7,852 bases of DNA, from the NCBI GenBank assembly GCA_020061995.1, contig JAGUXE010000062.1:1-7852 (forward strand), in the 5' to 3' direction. Under the pieces are notes generated by a model. The model saw nothing but the letters and a program-made list of their open reading frames with translations. It did no database searches and had not been told where the DNA came from. The translations under genes and the position numbers were made by a program. Below are positions 1-7,085 of this stretch, piece by piece (the first letter of the stretch is position 1; each line of letters opens with the position of its first letter). This DNA is from Ignavibacteriales bacterium. Lineage in GTDB: Bacteria > Bacteroidota > Ignavibacteria > Ignavibacteriales > Ignavibacteriaceae.

Positions 1-165
1 GGTTGCGAAACATGGAATGCTGAAGAGGATATTGTAATAAGCGAAATAATCTTGCTCGCAAAATATTATTTAAACTTATCGGCAGAATCAATAGTCAAAG
101 TCGATAAAGCATCCACGAAAGACAATCGCACTAATTATAAACTTATTATTGATAAGAATTTGTAA
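1..165 (+). CDS. 3' end of an unrecognised protein-coding gene
   Basis: An open frame runs from the first base to a TAA at 163-165, encoding the last 54 residues of a protein whose start lies outside the window. The fragment begins GCETWNAEED, has a hydrophobic helical-looking stretch (IISEIILLAKYY-like, around residues 13-25) and ends in a charged tail (YKLIIDKNL). I recognise no family motif and assign no function. The reading frame is supported by the absence of stops over 54 codons in an AT-rich sequence and by the 2 nt gap to the following trmH start, typical of an operon. It probably heads or belongs to the transcript that continues through trmH, aroA and the ABC ATPase gene. Confidence 0.6.
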   Translation, partial: GCETWNAEEDIVISEIILLAKYYLNLSAESIVKVDKASTKDNRTNYKLIIDKNL

Positions 166-167
166 AG

Positions 168-761
168 ATGCGTACAGTCATTACCGAAAGACGTAAGAAT
201 AAAATTATTGAAGTTGTAAATCATAGACAAAATTCTCTACATCTTGTTTTAGAAAATATTCATGATCCGCATAATGTTAGTGCAATTTTTCGTACTTGCG
301 ACGCTGTGGGAATTCCAAAAGTCTCTTTAATTTACAATTATGAAAAATTCCCCAAAATCGGGAAGAAAAGTTCTGCTTCTGCTTTTAAGTGGGTTGAAAA
401 AGAAAAATATAATTCAGTAAATGAATGTTATTCGAATCTGCGCTCAAACGGATTTCAAATTTATGCCTCAACATTAAAACCAAATTCCAAAAATCTTTTC
501 GATTTGAATTTATCAAATAAAACTGCTATTGTGATGGGAAATGAACATCGTGGAATTTCTGATGAAGCCGCAGAAGAGGCGGATGAACTTTTTTTTATCC
601 CAATGTTCGGTATGGTACAAAGTCTTAATGTTTCCGTAGCTGCTGCTATAACATTGTACGAGGCTGCCAGACAAAGAAAATTAAAAGGGATGTATGAAAA
701 ATCTGATTTGCCGGAAGAACTTCTCCAGTTGAGATTAAATGAATGGTTAACCAAAAAGTGA
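168..761 (+). CDS. trmH: TrmH-type (SpoU family) tRNA/rRNA 2'-O-ribose methyltransferase
   Basis: This 197-residue protein belongs to the SPOUT superfamily, whose trefoil-knot fold uses S-adenosylmethionine to methylate the ribose 2'-OH of RNA. All three SpoU motifs are visible. Motif 1 is HDPHNVSAIFRTCDAVGI at residues 32-49, with the catalytic-type Arg42 and Asn36. Motif 2 is IVMGNEHRGIS at 121-131, and motif 3 is IPMFGMVQSLNVSVAAAI at 144-161, both lining the cofactor knot. The DPHNVSAI/FRT version of motif 1 is close to that of TrmH, which makes Gm18 in tRNA, and the short single-domain length also fits. The absence of an N-terminal L30-like substrate-binding domain argues against RlmB. 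ATG 168 follows the preceding stop by 2 nt with no strong Shine-Dalgarno. The 3' end overlaps aroA by 19 nt. The family call is firm; the exact target nucleotide is inferred. Confidence 0.9.
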   Translation: MRTVITERRKNKIIEVVNHRQNSLHLVLENIHDPHNVSAIFRTCDAVGIPKVSLIYNYEKFPKIGKKSSASAFKWVEKEKYNSVNECYSNLRSNGFQIYASTLKPNSKNLFDLNLSNKTAIVMGNEHRGISDEAAEEADELFFIPMFGMVQSLNVSVAAAITLYEAARQRKLKGMYEKSDLPEELLQLRLNEWLTKK

Positions 762-2038
762 TTCAAGAATTTAATCACATAGAATCTGTTTCAGGCGAAT
801 TATTATTGCCGGGTGATAAATCAATTTCACATAGAGCTCTTATTTTTTCAGCATTGGCAAATGGAAAATCTGTTATTTCCAATTTGTCTGAGGCTGAAGA
901 TGTAATTTCTACTAAAAGAATTTTAGAAAATTGTGGAATTAATATTGTTTATGAATCATCAAATCTTATAATCTCCGGAAAAGGATTGTGGGGATTACAG
1001 AAACCAAACGAGATTCTTTACGCAGGGAATTCGGGGACAACAGCTCGCTTATTATCGGGTTTATTGGCAATGCAAAAATTTGATTCGGTAATATCCGGAG
1101 ATGAATCGTTATCAAAACGACCGATGAGTAGAGTTGCTGAACCTTTATTAAAAATGGGGGCAAAACTATCTTTAACAAAAAACAATTATCTGCCAATTCA
1201 AATAGAGCCTTCTGATTCATTAAAAGCAATTTCTTATCAACTCGAAGTACCGAGTGCGCAAGTTAAAAGTGCAATTCTAATTGCCGGAATGTTTCTCGAT
1301 GATGAAACTTCAGTAATTGAAAATTCAAACACTCGTAATCACACTGAAGTAATGTTATCTCTACCTGTTAAAAGAAATGGTAATCAAACAACAATTAATT
1401 CGTCAAAAAAATATGCACCGATTCCTAACGAGTATTTGATCCCTTCAGATATTTCAACTGCATCATTTTTTATTGTTTTAACGCTGCTAACGAAAAACTC
1501 ATCACTTCTTGTAAAAAATTGCTCTCTAAATCCTTCCCGAACTGGCATATTAACTGTCCTGAAGGAGATGGGAGGAAAAATTGAGATACAAAATCATTCT
1601 GTTTCAAGTGGGGAAGTTTATGGAGATATTTTTGTAACATCGAGTAGCCTCAATAATATTAAAATTGATAGCAATTTAATTCCCAATATCATTGATGAAA
1701 TTCCAATACTAACAATTGCCGGTTTATTTGCTGATGGTAATTTTGAAATATCAAATGCTAAAGAATTACGAGTAAAAGAATCAGATAGAATTAGAGCAAT
1801 TGTAAAGAATCTTCAAAAATTGGGGTTAAGCGTTGAGGAGTTTGAAGATGGATTTTCAGTTTCAGGAAAAATAATTAATAATCAAACTTTATTTGAAAGT
1901 TTTGGTGACCATAGGATTGCTATGGCATTTTCGGTTCTTTCTTTAATTTTGCAACAAGGCGGAAAAATTAATAATTTTGAATGCGTGAAGATTTCTAATC
2001 CACAATTTATTGAACAACTAAACCAAATTATCAGGTGA
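743..2038 (+). CDS. aroA: 3-phosphoshikimate 1-carboxyvinyltransferase (EPSP synthase)
   Basis: This cytoplasmic shikimate-pathway enzyme transfers enolpyruvyl from PEP to shikimate 3-phosphate, leading to chorismate and aromatic amino acids. The 431-residue length matches the usual size of about 430. Visible hallmarks in order are LPGDKSISHRAL (residues 22-33, substrate Lys26 and Arg31), AGNSGTTARLL (94-104), SKRPMSR (124-130), SAQVKSA (171-177), TRNHTEVML (197-205), IIDEIPIL (316-323, with the catalytic Asp319), KESDRIRAI (346-354) and FGDHRIAMA (387-395). The GNSGTT and SAQ versions resemble the Bacillus-type enzymes rather than the E. coli GNAGT/SSQ version. The last conserved block reads ISNPQF, where many relatives have SFPxF. 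ATG 743 lies inside trmH, giving a 19 nt overlap and probable translational coupling. The protein shows both duplicated inside-out alpha/beta halves and no truncation. Confidence 0.97.
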   Translation: MVNQKVIQEFNHIESVSGELLLPGDKSISHRALIFSALANGKSVISNLSEAEDVISTKRILENCGINIVYESSNLIISGKGLWGLQKPNEILYAGNSGTTARLLSGLLAMQKFDSVISGDESLSKRPMSRVAEPLLKMGAKLSLTKNNYLPIQIEPSDSLKAISYQLEVPSAQVKSAILIAGMFLDDETSVIENSNTRNHTEVMLSLPVKRNGNQTTINSSKKYAPIPNEYLIPSDISTASFFIVLTLLTKNSSLLVKNCSLNPSRTGILTVLKEMGGKIEIQNHSVSSGEVYGDIFVTSSSLNNIKIDSNLIPNIIDEIPILTIAGLFADGNFEISNAKELRVKESDRIRAIVKNLQKLGLSVEEFEDGFSVSGKIINNQTLFESFGDHRIAMAFSVLSLILQQGGKINNFECVKISNPQFIEQLNQIIR

Positions 2039-2041
2039 TGT

Positions 2042-3154
2042 ATGGCTGAAGTGAAACTTGTGAATGTAAATAAGATTTATGAAGGTGGAAATATTGCTGT
2101 TAAAGATGTTAACATCGAGATTAAAGATAAAGAGTTTGTTGTTCTAGTCGGTCCCTCAGGATGCGGCAAGTCAACAACACTTAGAATGATTGCGGGATTA
2201 GAGGAAATATCAAAAGGTGAACTCTATATTGACAATAAGTTAGTTAATGATGTCTCCCCTAAAGATCGCGATATTGCAATGGTTTTTCAAAATTATGCTT
2301 TGTATCCGCATATGACTGTTTTTGATAATATGGCATTCGGATTAAAACTCAGAAAATTTTCGAAGGATGAAATAACCAAACGAGTTAATGACGCCGCAAG
2401 AATATTAAGCCTTGAAGAATATTTGCATAGAAAACCCAAAGCACTTTCGGGGGGACAAAGACAGCGAGTAGCAGTCGGTCGCGCAATAGTAAGAAAACCA
2501 AAAGTGTTTTTATTTGATGAACCACTAAGTAACCTTGATGCAAAACTCCGTGTTCAAATGCGTACTGAAATATCAAAATTACATCAACGGCTTGAAGCGA
2601 CAATGATTTATGTGACTCATGATCAAACTGAAGCAATGACAATGGGGGATAAAATTGTCGTTATGAAAGACGGATTAGTTCAACAGATTGATGCACCGTT
2701 AAGTTTATATAATAATCCTGATAATAAATTTGTTGCAGGATTTATCGGCAGTCCCTCGATGAATTTTGTTAATGGAAAAGTTTTGAATGATAACGGAATG
2801 AAATTTATATCAGATAACAAAGAGTTTAACATTGCATTATCAAATAATCAATGTAACCTTTTAAAAAATTATCTTGATAAAAAAGTTTGGCTTGGCATTC
2901 GTCCTGAGGACATTTATGATGAGACTACAAAGCCTAATAGCAATGCACTTCATCAACACGATGCTGTATTAGAAGTAGTGGAACCGATGGGAAATGAGAT
3001 ATTCCTCTATTTTCAATTAGAGGGATCTCAGTTTACATCTAGAATTTCTGCACGCGAAAAACCTAATGTTGGTGTTAAACAAAATCTATATTTCGATATT
3101 AGCAAAATGCATTTTTTTGAATTCGAAACAGAAAAAGCAATAGTGAACCAATAA
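2042..3154 (+). CDS. ABC importer ATP-binding protein, MalK/UgpC/MsmX family
   Basis: This 370-residue cytoplasmic ATPase should power a carbohydrate-type ABC importer. The nucleotide-binding domain carries Walker [10 protein letters not shown] (37-45), the Q-loop [14 protein letters not shown] (80-93, Gln83), signature [14 protein letters not shown] (135-148), Walker B VFLFDEP (155-161), D-loop SNLDAKLR (163-170) and the switch His193 in [11 protein letters not shown]. Residues from about 235 form the regulatory/TOBE extension, with the typical GIRPEDI at 285-291. The length and this extension separate it from generic 220-250 residue ATPases. No permease or binding-protein gene is adjacent, so the substrate cannot be named. 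Shared ATPases such as MsmX and MsiK are encoded away from their permeases, and this could be another. ATG 2042 lies 3 nt after the aroA stop and is preceded by AGGTGAT, a reasonable ribosome binding site that overlaps the aroA stop codon. Confidence 0.93.
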   Translation: MAEVKLVNVNKIYEGGNIAVKDVNIEIKDKEFVVLVGPSGCGKSTTLRMIAGLEEISKGELYIDNKLVNDVSPKDRDIAMVFQNYALYPHMTVFDNMAFGLKLRKFSKDEITKRVNDAARILSLEEYLHRKPKALSGGQRQRVAVGRAIVRKPKVFLFDEPLSNLDAKLRVQMRTEISKLHQRLEATMIYVTHDQTEAMTMGDKIVVMKDGLVQQIDAPLSLYNNPDNKFVAGFIGSPSMNFVNGKVLNDNGMKFISDNKEFNIALSNNQCNLLKNYLDKKVWLGIRPEDIYDETTKPNSNALHQHDAVLEVVEPMGNEIFLYFQLEGSQFTSRISAREKPNVGVKQNLYFDISKMHFFEFETEKAIVNQ

Positions 3155-3185
3155 TAGTTTCAAATAACTTTGTATTAAGTCTATT

Positions 3186-4814
3186 TTACAATTCGATTAT
3201 TTGATGTTCAAACTTATTTATTTCTAATTCAGAGAATAACAAGTTTATGAAATCCATTCCATATTTATTTGAGAATGCCAAATAGTTTAGTTCTCTCTCT
3301 TGTAAAACCGAATTTGGGAAAACATTTACAAGAACACGGTTTGTCTGACGAATAGCATTCTCGTATTTTCTCTTCTCTGCTTCAGTAGCTTTATTCTTAA
3401 AATCTTCAATCGTATTATAAATCTTCTGCTTATATCTTTCACTTGATTCGGCTATTGTTTTATCAATTTCATTAAGATCAGTTTTAAGTTTCAGCAATGA
3501 ATTATCAAAATCTTTTAAGAGAGATAAAAATATCTCTTCAACAGTTATGGAGGAAAGATTTTTAATTAACTTTACTATTACTTTATCGTTTTCGTCGAAA
3601 AGATCGGTAAAAGATAAGCGATATTTTTCTAACACAACAGAAATATTTTTTTCAATTATTGTTGCTGAAGATCTGGGATAAATTATTGGCTCTGTGATAT
3701 TGTAAAATTTGTAAAGAGGGATCACCTGTGCAAAATATGCGATTTCACCCGGACCTGCGACGTAAAATCCTGTGGGGAATAAAAAATCCTGACAAATTGG
3801 TCGAAGTAAAACATTAGGACTAAATACACCCGGTTGATCATCAACTAATTTAAGCAACTCTTCTTCAGTAAAACGCACTCGCTTATTCTTCAATCTAAAG
3901 GAATTTTCTTCAAGAGGTTCTATTAAATACCTTCCTCCTTCATAATTCATAAATAAATTTATTGCTCTCACTTTTACTTGTGCATGATAAATTTCTTCAA
4001 GTTCAGCGCTTACCTGAATTAGTTTTTCAGAATGTTTCCTGAAGTTCAGTATCTCATTTCTGAATATTGGTTTAAGAAGATTCTTTACTTCCGAATCTTG
4101 AGGATCAAAAATTACAACTCCATAAATGTCAAAAAAATGAAGTAGAAGTTTTTTGAATGCAAACTTAAATGTTACTCCCGGTTTATAGCACTCATTTATT
4201 AGTTCTAGATTCTTCTCTTTAAATTCTGATTGTCTCAATAAATTATTTATTTCAGAAATAAATTCATTTATAGTTTCTTTAAATTTAATATCTCCGGTGC
4301 TACCTCTGTTTTCTTCAATCGGCATGCTATCGTTATATGTAACTAATTGAATATTGTTATTCTCATCAATAAATGAGACTGAACTTATCTCTTCAAAATC
4401 ATGATCCTCACTTTCCATCCAGAATATAGGGAGGAAATTATATCCCGAATATTTATCGTTTAGATATCGTACTAATTTAATTGCAGTAATTGTTTTATAG
4501 ATTGTATATAAAGGACCACCTAGAATTCCAAGTTGCTGCCCTGTAATTATTGCTATTGTATTTTGTTCTGCCAAAAGAGAAATATTCTTTTCTGTTTTTG
4601 CGGAGATTTCAATCCCATCATATTGTTTCTTTAAGATTTTGGATAGTTCTACTCTATGGCTCTCCCGGTTGTTTACTATCGAACGGAAATGAGCATCAAA
4701 AAGGTGAGCATCCCTAAAATTTTTATTAAAAAAACGACGTACATTTTCGAATTCATAATAGTAATCAAGAACCAAGTTGCTATGTCCGGGCAAATCATTG
4801 AAGTTTATATACAT
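3186..4814 (-). CDS. bshC: Putative cysteine ligase BshC (bacillithiol biosynthesis)
   Basis: BshC catalyses the last step of bacillithiol synthesis, addition of cysteine to glucosaminyl-malate made by BshA and BshB. Family hallmarks are clear: ITGQQLGILGGPLYTIYK (residues 90-107), PIFWMESEDHDFEEI (129-143), SPNVLLRPICQDFLFP (332-347) and AGPGEIAYFAQ (353-363). The core resembles a class I aminoacyl-tRNA-synthetase-type nucleotide-binding fold. A Lys/Glu-rich helical region at about 425-495 matches the coiled coil typical of the family. The 542-residue length is normal. The start is the ATG at 4812-4814, with a weak AGGAT upstream on the minus strand. It stands alone on its strand, and its 3' end faces the ABC ATPase gene with 31 nt between stops. 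bshA and bshB are not in the window, so a complete pathway is inferred only. Confidence 0.93.
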   Translation of the reverse strand: MYINFNDLPGHSNLVLDYYYEFENVRRFFNKNFRDAHLFDAHFRSIVNNRESHRVELSKILKKQYDGIEISAKTEKNISLLAEQNTIAIITGQQLGILGGPLYTIYKTITAIKLVRYLNDKYSGYNFLPIFWMESEDHDFEEISSVSFIDENNNIQLVTYNDSMPIEENRGSTGDIKFKETINEFISEINNLLRQSEFKEKNLELINECYKPGVTFKFAFKKLLLHFFDIYGVVIFDPQDSEVKNLLKPIFRNEILNFRKHSEKLIQVSAELEEIYHAQVKVRAINLFMNYEGGRYLIEPLEENSFRLKNKRVRFTEEELLKLVDDQPGVFSPNVLLRPICQDFLFPTGFYVAGPGEIAYFAQVIPLYKFYNITEPIIYPRSSATIIEKNISVVLEKYRLSFTDLFDENDKVIVKLIKNLSSITVEEIFLSLLKDFDNSLLKLKTDLNEIDKTIAESSERYKQKIYNTIEDFKNKATEAEKRKYENAIRQTNRVLVNVFPNSVLQERELNYLAFSNKYGMDFINLLFSELEINKFEHQIIEL

Positions 4815-4844
4815 CAGTTATAATCCTATTAAATGGTGGTGGTT

Positions 4845-4852
4845 CAAAATTA
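4845..4852 (-). promoter_or_regulatory. Candidate promoter -7 element for bshC (TAATTTTG)
   Basis: Read on the minus strand, this octamer is TAATTTTG, a full match to the TAnnTTTG -7 consensus known from Bacteroidetes primary-sigma promoters. It lies 30 nt upstream of the bshC ATG, leaving a short leader of plausible length. A TTTT (plus-strand AAAA at 4872-4875) sits 19 nt further upstream, in the right place for a -33 element but imperfect against TTTG. In AT-rich DNA such matches arise by chance, so this is tentative. Confidence 0.4.
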
Positions 4853-4857
4853 AACAA

Positions 4858-4880
4858 TTTACTTCGATTTTAAAAGTAAA
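4858..4880. repeat. Short inverted repeat in the divergent spacer (possible operator)
   Basis: TTTACTT at 4858-4864 and AAGTAAA at 4874-4880 are perfect 7 nt inverted arms around a 9 nt centre. It lies between the two candidate -7 elements, where a shared repressor or activator could act on both divergent genes. The arms are AT-rich and short, there is no following T-run, and chance occurrence is quite possible, so a regulatory role is only suggested by location. Confidence 0.25.
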
Positions 4881-4897
4881 GATATTATGCTATATTG
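4868..4897 (+). promoter_or_regulatory. Candidate promoter for the membrane/glycosyltransferase operon
   Basis: A TTTT at 4868-4871 is followed after 19 nt by TATATTG at 4891-4897, which resembles TAnnTTTG with one T missing. The box ends 34 nt before the proposed TTG start at 4932. The spacing mirrors that of the candidate bshC promoter on the other strand, and the two upstream elements are the two halves of TTTTAAAA (4868-4875). This is inference from position and weak consensus. Confidence 0.25.
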
Positions 4898-4931
4898 TCG
4901 ACCGTAAATAATAATCATCACTTACTCAAAA

Positions 4932-5948
4932 TTGTGGGATTCACGAAAAATCAAAAATGGTCTCTTGAAAATTTTAGAAACTATAAAAATATTTAAAATT
5001 GAAGATGTTTTAAGTAGTGAGAATAAATTCAAGTTAATCTTGAAACTTCTGATAACTGCTGCACTAGTAGTTTATTTAGTCTATTTCTTGGACTTACAAC
5101 ATCTCGCTGAACTTGTTTTAGATGCTAATCAAACATTAATTATAATATCGGCATTGCTTGTTTTTGTTAACATTTCGTTTCAATTTTTTAAATGGAAGCG
5201 AATTGCATTTCTTCTACTTGATGAAAAACAGAATAAAATAATTTTAAGTTCATTGTTTTATGGATTTACGGCTGGTGTTTTCACTCCCGCTCGTATTGGG
5301 GAATATGTCGGAAGGGGAGTCGTATTCAAAGATAAACCGATGCTTGACATAACTTTTGCAACTCTTTTTGATAAAGGTTTTAATTTTATTGTTTTGACGG
5401 GATTCGGGTCGTTGGGTTTTATTGCTTTCCTCATTAAAAAGGGGATATTAACTTTCCCTTTAATCATTGAATTAATATTGGGAATTATAGTATTAATAGG
5501 AGTATTATATTTTTTCTTGAGATTCAGTTTTTCTCAAAGAATTAATAATGTATTTGCTAAATATGATTCTAAGTTTAATCTAATGGCTAAAATACTTCTG
5601 ATAATCCGTGAAGACAAAAATAACACATTCTATTTATTGTTCCTTACTATCTTTTACTATCTCACATTTTTAGCTCAGTTCTCAATTCTATTGATAGCAT
5701 TTAATGCAAACATTATTTTTGTTGAAGGTATATGGATTGGTTCAATTATATTTTTTATTAAGACCTTGATACCTTCTATAACAATTGGTGAAATAGGTAT
5801 TAGAGAAACAATTTCAATGTTGATTGTTACTCATTTTGGAATAACTTCGGAATTAGGCTTTAATGCGGCGCTATTGCTTTTTACTTTTAATATAATTGTC
5901 CCTGCTTTAATGGGTCTTATTTTTGTAATACGATTTAGATATGATTGA
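4932..5948 (+). CDS. Integral membrane protein, UPF0104 / lysylphosphatidylglycerol-synthase TM-domain family
   Basis: This 338-residue polytopic protein has hydrophobic segments at about 35-53, 67-84, 104-118, 152-168, 175-197, 233-256, 262-280 and 310-333. Two family-type motifs stand out: TPARIGEYVGRG at 118-129 and PSITIGEIGIRE at 281-292, both in the P-x(3)-G-E-x-G/V-x-R style of the membrane domain of MprF (PF03706-type). Relatives include the flippase part of MprF and proteins next to glycosyltransferases. The soluble aminoacyl-transfer domain of full MprF is absent, so it is not a complete lysyl-PG synthase. Flipping or handling of a lipid-linked product is an inference from family and neighbours. 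No ATG occurs in frame until about residue 137, well after the first membrane segments. The first usable start is TTG 4932, after an in-frame stop at 4905-4907; TTG 4965 is an alternative. The end overlaps the next gene by 8 nt. Confidence 0.85.
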   Translation: MWDSRKIKNGLLKILETIKIFKIEDVLSSENKFKLILKLLITAALVVYLVYFLDLQHLAELVLDANQTLIIISALLVFVNISFQFFKWKRIAFLLLDEKQNKIILSSLFYGFTAGVFTPARIGEYVGRGVVFKDKPMLDITFATLFDKGFNFIVLTGFGSLGFIAFLIKKGILTFPLIIELILGIIVLIGVLYFFLRFSFSQRINNVFAKYDSKFNLMAKILLIIREDKNNTFYLLFLTIFYYLTFLAQFSILLIAFNANIIFVEGIWIGSIIFFIKTLIPSITIGEIGIRETISMLIVTHFGITSELGFNAALLLFTFNIIVPALMGLIFVIRFRYD

Positions 5949-7080
5949 AATAGTATTATTAATATTGTTTTTATTTTTTTTATTTCACTATCTGAAATTT
6001 CTAAATGATGTGAGAGGAGGGCTGAAGTCTGTTAAAAGCCAGAAGTGCCATAAGTTAATAGATTACCCATCAGTTTCAATTATAATACCGTTTAGGAATG
6101 AAGCAGAAAATATTACCAAAAATATGTTGAGTTTAGAGAAACAAAACTACCCCAACAACAAGTTTGAGGTTATATATGTTGATGATGATTCAACTGATCA
6201 GTCTTTAGAATTATTGAGTAGAAAAGTTACTCGTATAAATCGACAAATATTAAAAATACCCGAAGGGTTTTCACCGACCTCACGTAAGAAAAGAGCTATC
6301 AGATATGGGATAGAGCATTCAGAGGGAGAAATTATTGTTGGTACTGATGCTGATTGTGAATATGATAAGAATTGGTTGCGAACTATTATAGCAACTTATG
6401 ATAATAGTACAGGATTTGTATCTGCACCTGTTAGTTTTACTTCGAGCAAAAAAATATTTGACCGACTACAACAATTAGAATTCGGAGGTTTGGTTTTAAC
6501 AGGAGCAGGGTTAATAGGAAATAATACTCCGATAATTTGTAATGCTGCTAATATATCTTATAGACGTAAAGTATTTAACCAAGTAATGGGATTTACTGAT
6601 AATCTCGATTTATCATCAGGTGATGATGAGTTCTTGATGCAAAAGATATTTAGAGAAACTAACTGGAGAGTTAAATTTTGTCTTTTAGAAGAGGCGGTAG
6701 TTAGAACTAATCCAAATAAAACTATATCACAATTTTATCAACAACGTAAGCGATGGGCAAGCAAAGGTTTTTTCTATAAGAACCCATTTTTAATTTTGAA
6801 GTTAGTAGGGATATTCTTATTCTATTTAGGTTTAATAGTCCAATTGCTATTGGGAATATTTCTAAATTCTCTCTTCTTGCTTTCATTTTTAGCCTCATTG
6901 ACCGCTAAAGTATTTTTTGAGTTCAATATTTTACAAAATGGAACCGGTTTAGTTTTTGATAAAATAAAATTCACCGATTTTATTTTTGCTGAAATAATAC
7001 ATCCATTTTATATAATAGTATCGGGACTTTCAGGGGTTAGAGGTAATTTCATTTGGAAGGATAGGAAATTAAAGCGGTAA
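5941..7080 (+). CDS. Membrane-anchored GT2 family glycosyltransferase
   Basis: This 379-residue enzyme should transfer a sugar from a nucleotide-sugar donor at the inner face of the membrane. A hydrophobic N-terminal segment (about 3-20) precedes a GT-A domain with VSIIIPFRNE (45-54), VDDDSTD (80-86), the metal-binding TDADC (135-139), SGDDEFL (226-232, acceptor-activating acidic residues) and QQRKRW (267-272). The QxxRW-type motif is typical of processive synthases such as cellulose, hyaluronan and poly-N-acetylglucosamine synthases. The C-terminus has further hydrophobic segments at about 283-305, 308-326 and 342-362. No PilZ domain is visible. ATG 5941 lies inside the preceding gene (8 nt overlap), and the deacetylase gene follows after 5 nt. 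The neighbouring deacetylase makes an N-acetylhexosamine substrate plausible, but donor and product cannot be read from the sequence. Confidence 0.9.
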   Translation: MIEIVLLILFLFFLFHYLKFLNDVRGGLKSVKSQKCHKLIDYPSVSIIIPFRNEAENITKNMLSLEKQNYPNNKFEVIYVDDDSTDQSLELLSRKVTRINRQILKIPEGFSPTSRKKRAIRYGIEHSEGEIIVGTDADCEYDKNWLRTIIATYDNSTGFVSAPVSFTSSKKIFDRLQQLEFGGLVLTGAGLIGNNTPIICNAANISYRRKVFNQVMGFTDNLDLSSGDDEFLMQKIFRETNWRVKFCLLEEAVVRTNPNKTISQFYQQRKRWASKGFFYKNPFLILKLVGIFLFYLGLIVQLLLGIFLNSLFLLSFLASLTAKVFFEFNILQNGTGLVFDKIKFTDFIFAEIIHPFYIIVSGLSGVRGNFIWKDRKLKR

Positions 7081-7085
7081 TTAAG

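Noticed and set aside
461..778. Minus-strand open frame of 105 codons across trmH and the start of aroA
   Set aside because: It is antisense to the conserved SpoU motifs 2 and 3 of trmH; its Ser/Ala-rich translation is a shadow of that sequence.
966..1229. Minus-strand open frame of 87 codons inside aroA
   Set aside because: It is antisense to conserved EPSP synthase motifs and has no family features of its own.
2385..2642. Minus-strand open frame of 85 codons inside the ABC ATPase gene
   Set aside because: It is antisense to the signature, Walker B and switch-His motifs, so the plus frame is clearly the coding one.
3165..3172. TAACTTTG on the plus strand, matching the TAnnTTTG promoter consensus
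   Set aside because: It lies in the gap between two convergent genes and would fire antisense into bshC; there is no gene for it to serve, and the match is expected by chance in AT-rich DNA.
3155..3185. Possible bidirectional terminator from AATAG ... CTATT complementarity
   Set aside because: Only five AT-rich pairs with a long loop and no T-run; too weak to call a terminator.
5258..5467. Minus-strand open frame of 69 codons
   Set aside because: It lies entirely within the membrane-protein gene, has no recognisable motif and looks like a mirror of the coding strand's codon use.
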